A stretch of DNA of 64,000 nucleotides, taken from NCBI GenBank assembly GCA_023055425.1, contig JALGPY010000010.1:51210165-51274164 (forward strand), given 5' to 3'. The translations under genes and the position numbers were made by a program. The notes beneath the pieces are model-generated. The model saw only the letters and a list, made by a program, of their open reading frames with translations, did not search any database and was not told the DNA's origin. The DNA is from Linanthus parryae (lineage: Eukaryota; Streptophyta; Magnoliopsida; Ericales; Polemoniaceae). Position 1 is the stretch's first letter. Each line of letters begins with the position of its first letter. This document shows positions 59,201-64,000 of the stretch, in pieces.

Positions 59201-59845
59201 TCTCTTAGTTTTATTCAGCTGCTAATAAATGGTAGGAAGTTGAAGTTCAGAAAGGCAACTTCTCTTGGAAAGCTGGACAAGTGCATATTGATCCTCAGTT
59301 CACTCCAGTGGCTCCTCAAGCTATGGTTGAAGTCTCTGATGCGTTTCCCCTTGCTGTGCTGCCTCCAGCGTTTGTTTCTCATGCAAAGGTTCCTCCTTTC
59401 AAGGAAGAAAGCTCAGCTCTTGTCTCCTCCTCTGCTCATGGCTCCTCTGGTGATCAAACTGCTTCTGCTGGGGATGTTGCTGCTGCTGGTTCAAAAGTCT
59501 TTCAAGAAGGTGCTGGTGTTGATCTTCCTCCTCTCCCAGATGATGAACTGATGTCAGCTGTGATTCCTTTTATTGATGCTTAGAAGGTTGTTTTGAGTTG
59601 TCTCTGTTGGTATCCTCTACTAGTATTTAGTCTCTTTCAAATATTTGTAATCTTTTTGAACGATGGTCTGAACTTGGTAGTTGTCTATTTTGCTTTGAGG
59701 GTTTGGATCTTGTCCACCCTCTCTTGTTGGAGCTTTGGTCTAGTGTTAGTTTGGAGTCTTGGGTCGTGATGGTGTTTAATCTTCTAGTTATGGTAATGTG
59801 TTTTGTATTACCGTTTCTTTATCAATGAAGTTCTACTAGTTCCGC
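59201..59845 (+). other. LINE ORF2 tail remnant and 3'UTR
   Basis: An ORF at 59230-59583, in a different frame from RT, appears to continue ORF2 (VEVQKGNFSWKAGQVH and an acidic Ser/Ala-rich end, stop at 59581). A T-rich 3'UTR runs to 59845, before the A tail. The tail identification is by position only. Confidence 0.55.
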
Positions 59846-59852
59846 AAAAAAA

Positions 59853-59868
59853 AAGACATACTTATACG
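59853..59868 (+). other. LINE target-site duplication, 3' copy
   Basis: AAGACATACTTATACG follows the A tail; the first A residues may belong to the tail, so at least the 14 bases GACATACTTATACG are duplicated. Confidence 0.85.
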
Positions 59869-60184
59869 TTTTTTTTTAAACAAAAACCGACTTTATACGC
59901 CTTTTTTGTAACTAACTTTCCCACTCCCTTCTGTGCACAATGAATGTGATTTGATTCATTAAAATATGCAATTAATATCGTTAACAGGTTTTTATGTCTA
60001 AATGGTACATAATAGGGGAAATAATGTCAATTTTTTTAACATGATATCTGCATGAGAAATCATACCAAGGACTTTACATTTCGACATCGAAACTAGCTAC
60101 AGAAAAAAGACAAAAAACGACACTAAAGCAGTCAGACCCATGTCTTATTCCAATATACGTGCCTTTAGGCACAGGCAATACCTA

Positions 60185-60238
<54 letters not shown>

Positions 60239-61743
60239 TTGCCCGTAACCGAGGACACTATCATAAAAAATTCCAATATACGTGTTTAATTAATTTTACA
60301 AACTTTCATGTTTGCGTTAAAAATTTATTACTTACACGCCAAGTCAGTTAAGCAAAATATTAGAACTAAACGTCTAACTTTTGTAACTTCATCAAGCCAT
60401 GCTTTCATTTCTTTCCCTGTCTCGATAGAAGAAAATAGCTCGCCAAGTACATAAATTCTGTCGTGGTTTCATTTCTTGCGCCCATAACTGTACTCTTAGA
60501 GATTTTCACGATTCTTTCTTGTGGTCTTCTTATTTTCAAGCTCCTGGTAAACCAATGACGAATGAATATAATCATAAGCATAATATTTGAATACAAAAGG
60601 ATTAAATCAAAGAATGAAAAATGACATAAGAGTAAAGCGAATTAAGATGATTACCTTGATCAACATAAACAAACACTTGCAGGTATGAATAGGCCAGAGC
60701 TAACTACACGGCCTTCAGTTTCTCTGTGTAGACAGGCATCCCAAACATCAGCAAAGTTCACAATTAAAGATCATATAGCTAACAATACTATAAACCCGTA
60801 CAAATTCTTGTCCAATGTCACCACAAACAATATAAAGTATTTCTTAGACTAACTGTATCTCCATCATAGGAAGAACACGCAACTTGGTAATCAAAATGGA
60901 ATAGCTTACAATACCATCTAGTAACCTTTTTAATAGTAATCTCACAATTTGATCTAATTGAAGAAGAAAATTGAAACTGCACTTTATGCGGATTTATAAG
61001 AGCAGATTGATTATATTCTTTCTCAGAAAAGATGACATTCATGGGTCTACATGAATTGTGACCACCAAAAACGAAACGGAAGCAAAATCCAGTTTATGTA
61101 GGAGATGAAAATGAAAAGCATAGTGATTAATTAGTCCAAGAGCAACAACCCACAAGAATTTCCTAGCAAGCAATAAGGGTTACTACCACAATGTAAAGAA
61201 CAATTTACAGGCATAAGTTATACAGTTAAAAAATCTATACTGCAATTTTAGTGATGCCGATGCCCATACCAAAAGCAAAGGAGACCTGAGCCAGAGATAG
61301 TCATGGAAACATTCTCTTGGAAAAAACATGACATAAACGGTGTTAAAAAAATTGATTAGTAGACTTAACCTATGTAATTGAAGCATCAAGCTCACATCAC
61401 CATATTTCACCATTTCTGGAGAGACCAAAACAAAAACGACATAATATTCATTAACAAAAGAGACCATGATTGCCACACACGGAGAGCACAACACATCAAA
61501 CTTCACCTCAATTCCAATCTGATCATCAACAGGAAGTGCTAAAATAGAGAATTTATAAAATTAAAAAATGCCTTCAACATTCTCCTCCCAAATTGTTCCA
61601 GGACCGAAATTTAAAGCTCATTCCTTAGCAAGAAAATTTATGGGCTGAAATTCAACCTGGATTTAATACTATAGATCTAAACCTCTGAATCTAATAACAA
61701 AAAACACAATCTGAATGAAATAACGCTAAGCTTAGATACCTTT
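59869..61743. other. Unassigned AT-rich region
   Basis: No recognisable gene. Short minus ORFs at 60405-60596, 60818-61042 and 61183-61506 show no family signature to me and no convincing splice chain; a decayed gene cannot be excluded. A (TA)n microsatellite lies within. The first ~100 bases are the downstream flank of the LINE target site. Confidence 0.4.
60186..60234. repeat. (TA)n microsatellite
   Basis: About 24 uninterrupted TA units. Confidence 0.97.
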
Positions 61744-62095
61744 TGTTATGACAAACCACCTCACGAACGAAGAACGAATAAAAGAAGAACACGAGTATTT
61801 TACGTGGTTCGCTAGCAAAATATTTGCTAACTACCTCCACGGCGGAAAAGCACTCTTTATTCACTTAAGAGGAACAATTACAATGATGTTTGCATACCTA
61901 GTAGAGAGACTACTAGCTTCTTTATATAGTACCTTAGAGGAAAACCCACAGGCCAAAGGTTTCCAAAACAAAATTGGAAACAAACTTGCAGCCCAAAAGT
62001 TTCCATCTTTGATATGGAAACAATTCCTCACAATTGCTACTTCATTATTCCACCGCCTTTGACTAATTCAACAAATTCAAGGCACCTCCTCAACA
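61744..62095 (-). repeat. 3' LTR of the Ty1/copia element (352 bp)
   Basis: On the minus strand it starts TGTTGAGGAGG directly after a PPT and ends ...GTCATAACA, giving TG...CA with short inverted ends TGTT/AACA. A TATA box lies inside. The CGAACCACGTAAAA string downstream of it is common in short copia LTRs. The left boundary rests on the terminal CA and was not checked against the other LTR, which is outside the window. Confidence 0.75.
61920..61930 (-). promoter_or_regulatory. TATA box of the copia LTR
   Basis: ACTATATAAAG on the minus strand, about 170 bases into the LTR. Confidence 0.6.
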
Positions 62096-62107
62096 AATCT
62101 CCACCTT
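62096..62107 (-). other. Polypurine tract of the Ty1/copia element
   Basis: AAGGTGGAGATT on the minus strand, abutting the LTR start TGTTGAGG; a standard plant copia arrangement. Confidence 0.8.
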
Positions 62108-62237
62108 GACTTGAATTCTCCTGTCAACAGCAGTTGCTCCTCTTCTCGTAAAAAAAGCTACGTATTTTTGCTCCCAATTGTCTCTCGTCACAGAGACTCA
62201 CTGGACCCCCACCGCGTCCGACATGCCCCGAAGGGCC

Positions 62238-62740
62238 TCACTGGCTCAAGATGTTGAGTAATTCCACACAATGCTGGAACTTGCTCTCCGGAACCGGCTT
62301 GGTGAACATATCTGCAAGGTTGTCAGCAGTCCCCACCTTCATCACCTTGATCCTACTCTCGTTTCTCAGAAAATGATACCTGACGTCGATATGCTTGGTC
62401 TTTTCATGATGAACCTGGTCCTTAGTCACGCAAATCGCACTCAAGCTATCATAGTAGACTATCGCGTGATCTTGAAGTAGTCCTAGATCATTGACCATTC
62501 CATTAAGCCAAATTGCCTCCTTTGCTGCTTCCGTTAGAGCCATATACTCCGCCTCCGTGGTGGAAAAAGTCAGCGTCGGCTGTAGCGTCGCCTTCCAACT
62601 CACAACAGATGCTCCCAGAGCAAATACGTAGCCTGTCATTGATCTTCTACTGTCAATATCCCCTGCATAGTCCGCATCCGAGAAACCAGCTAACAAGATG
62701 TTTTCACGTGACCCATAGCATAGGCCAATGTCTGACGTAC
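62238..62740 (-). pseudogene. Copia RNase H
   Basis: The minus frame from about 62735 to the stop at 62238 holds the copia RNase H signatures GFSDADYAGD, RRSMTGYVF, STTEAEYMAL, KHIDVRYHF and ADMFTKP, with the acidic residues of SDADYA and TEAEY in place. It is out of frame with the RT above; a GGG run (plus strand CCC at about 62739) seems to carry one extra base. RNase H degrades the RNA strand during reverse transcription. Confidence 0.9.
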
Positions 62741-63285
62741 CCTTTAAGGTACCCGAATATCCGATTTACCGCCTGCCAATGGTCCCTACCCGGATGAGCC
62801 ATAAAACGACTAAACACACTAACAGCGAATGCTATGTCCGGTCGAGTACAGACCATAGCATACATGAGACTTCCAACTGCGCTAGCATATGGAACCTTGG
62901 ACATATACTCCTTCTCCTCCTCAGTCTGAACGGTGTACATTCCTAGCTTGCTGTTAGTTGCCATAGGAGTATCTATAGCTTTAGCTGATAACATCCCGAA
63001 TCTTGCCAAGATCTTCTTGATGTATCCCTGCTGTGATAAGAAAAGCTTCTTCTTCTTCCTATCTCTATAGATCTCAACTCCCAATATCTTCCGAGCAGCT
63101 CCCACATCCTTCATCACGAATTCCTCACTAAGGGACCTCTTCAGTTCTTTAATGTCCTTGATATTACGAGTTGCAATCAAAATATTATCCACATATAGAA
63201 ATAGGTAAATACGTGATCCACTATAAAACTCTTTGTGATACACGCAACAATCATACTTGCACTTGTTGTAACCAATCGTCAACAT
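62704..63285 (-). pseudogene. Copia RT, C-terminal half, with YVDN active site
   Basis: Shows YDCCVYHK, then LYVDNILIA where copia RTs have YVDD (second Asp, codon at about 63189-63191, read AAT), then LGVEIYRDRKKKKLFLSQQGYIKKIL, YASAVGSLMYAM and RPDIAFAVS. The Asp-to-Asn change removes a metal-binding residue. The reading frame joins the N-terminal half only after a frameshift near 63310 and leaves the RNase H frame near 62740. Confidence 0.9.
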
Positions 63286-63731
63286 GAAGCTGTCAAACCT
63301 CTTGTACCACTGCCTCGGCGATGCTTAAGTCCGTAGAGAGATCTCATCAGCTGGCACACGTGGTTCTCTCTTCTGGGAACTTGGAACCCCTCCGGTTGGC
63401 TCATGTATATTTCCTCCTCCAACTCTCCGTGCAGGAAAGCTGTCTTGACATCCAATTGCTCAAGCTCTAGGTCGTGGTGTGTCACTAAAGCTAGTAACAC
63501 CCGGATAGAAGTATGTCTGACCACCGGTGAGAAGATCTCGTTGTAGTCAACTCCCTCTTTCTGACTGAACCCTCTTGCAACTAGCCTTGCCTTATACTTG
63601 ACGCCCTCTCCAGATGTAGTTCCTTCCTTTCTTCTGAAAACCCACTTGCAGCTGACTATCTTCCTTCCCGCTGGCAATTTAACAAGCTCCCAAGTCGAGT
63701 TCTTGCTAAGAGACTCCATCTCTTCTCCCAT
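63279..63731 (-). pseudogene. Copia RT, N-terminal half
   Basis: Contains MESLSKNSTWELVKLP, KWVFRRK, KARLVARGFSQKEGVDY, FSPVVRHTSIR and LDVKTAFLHGELEEEIYMSQPEGF, the conserved beginning of copia RT including the first catalytic Asp (LDVKTAF). After YGLKH the frame shifts and ends in RRGSGTRGL, where the expected QWYKRFDSF is found in another frame. Confidence 0.92.
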
Positions 63732-64000
63732 CGCGGCAATCCACCGTGCTGACTCAGAACTAGATATAGCGGCCTTGTAGGAGGATGCTCGTCCTCTACC
63801 TCTTCCGCTACCTGTAATGCATATCCAACCATACCGTCATCTCTGTATCTCGCTGGAGGCTTTATGACTCTCCTTGGTCTTCCATCAGCAATACTTTGAT
63901 GAACCGGTTCCTCTGGTGTAGACGCATCCTCACTATCAGACTCTTCTGCTTCTTCCTCTTCGGCTTCCGGCGGCGGTGTAAGGATTTCGGAATCCTTAGG
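63732..64000 (-). pseudogene. Copia region between integrase and RT, partial
   Basis: One minus frame gives an acidic linker (PEAEEEEAEESDSEDAS) and the GRPRRVIKPPARY motif, usual between copia integrase and RT. At about 63780-63795 the frame shifts into the one encoding SSSESARWIAAMGEE, leading into RT. The element continues beyond 64000. Confidence 0.8.

Larger units (their letters stand above)
53005..59854 (+). mobile_element. Full-length L1-type LINE (~6.85 kb) with poly(A) and target-site duplication
   Basis: Flanked by a 14-16 bp direct repeat and ending in a nine-A tail (59846-59854). Order: 5'UTR (53005-53529), ORF1, ORF2 endonuclease, RT and zf-RVT, C-terminal tail and 3'UTR. ORF1 and ORF2 overlap by ATGA at 55552-55555. 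Both ORFs carry frameshifts, and ORF1 of this copy has an extra TGA, so it is inactive as read. The class call is strong from the ORF1 knuckle and the apurinic endonuclease plus RT arrangement of plant L1 elements. Confidence 0.92.
61744..64000 (-). mobile_element. Ty1/copia retrotransposon, 3' part, decayed, continues past the right edge
   Basis: On the minus strand the order is end of integrase region, RT, RNase H, PPT and 3' LTR, the Ty1/copia order in which integrase precedes RT. At least three frameshifts and an altered RT active site show it is inactive. The 5' LTR, gag, protease and most of integrase lie outside the window. Confidence 0.93.

Noticed and set aside
60405..61506. Possible multi-exon minus-strand gene
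   Set aside because: Three short ORFs without shared domain signatures or consistent splice phases; not enough support to call a gene.
61748..62062. 104-residue plus ORF starting MTNHLTNEERIKEE
   Set aside because: It lies inside the copia LTR in antisense to the element.

Overview
The window is plant nuclear DNA made almost entirely of repeats. Supporting evidence is a non-chromovirus Ty3/gypsy element with a tRNA-Asp-type primer site, a Ty1/copia element, an L1-type LINE whose ORF1 has a plant DUF4283-like region plus a CCHC knuckle, spliced genes with GT-AG introns, and a long tandem satellite. A eudicot is most likely; the species cannot be named from what is visible. No prokaryotic features, rRNA, tRNA gene or CRISPR array was seen.

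Layout. (1) 1-8628: an Athila/Tat-type Ty3/gypsy retrotransposon on the minus strand. It has a complete 2.2 kb 5' LTR (6432-8628), PBS, a long gag-protease ORF with one in-frame stop, and a large internal deletion joining the end of the protease region directly to the integrase C-terminus. The 3' LTR is cut by the window start (1-793). The element is non-autonomous. It carries two clusters of a CTGCGTATAATACGCAG palindrome, one just upstream of the LTR TATA box and one in the internal region. (2) 8629-35102: 37 head-to-tail copies of a ~717 bp satellite monomer, with dimeric (1434 bp) and tetrameric (~2865 bp) higher-order periodicity. The retrotransposon abuts the array exactly at its LTR end, so it probably inserted into the array. 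(3) 35103-41465: a plus-strand, roughly 11-exon gene encoding a basic N-terminus, an acidic tract, an HMG-box-like domain, a plant Ulp1-associated domain, a Lys/Glu-rich coil and a C48 (Ulp1/SENP) cysteine peptidase with its catalytic residues intact. Its 5' half is broken by stops and a frameshift. About 0.5 kb further is a small GRF-zinc-finger/transmembrane gene with a premature stop, then a sequence resembling a CACTA transposon end. The whole block looks like mobile-element cargo. (4) 41997-59868: a ~4.5 kb segment (2 kb of flank plus the LINE 5'UTR and ORF1) present three times in tandem. Only the third copy continues into ORF2 (endonuclease, reverse transcriptase, zf-RVT), a poly(A) tail and a recognisable 14-16 bp target-site duplication. 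(5) 59869-61743: unassigned AT-rich DNA with a (TA)n microsatellite. (6) 61744-64000: a decayed Ty1/copia element on the minus strand (3' LTR, PPT, RNase H, RT, end of the integrase region), running off the right edge.

No ordinary single-copy host gene is convincingly present. The points most worth following are the palindrome arrays in the Ty3/gypsy LTR, the HMG-box/Ulp1/GRF module, the ordered substructure of the satellite, and the LINE-containing tandem triplication, whose order of events can be read from the target-site duplications. Exon boundaries and domain names come from reading by eye and have not been tested by search or transcript data.
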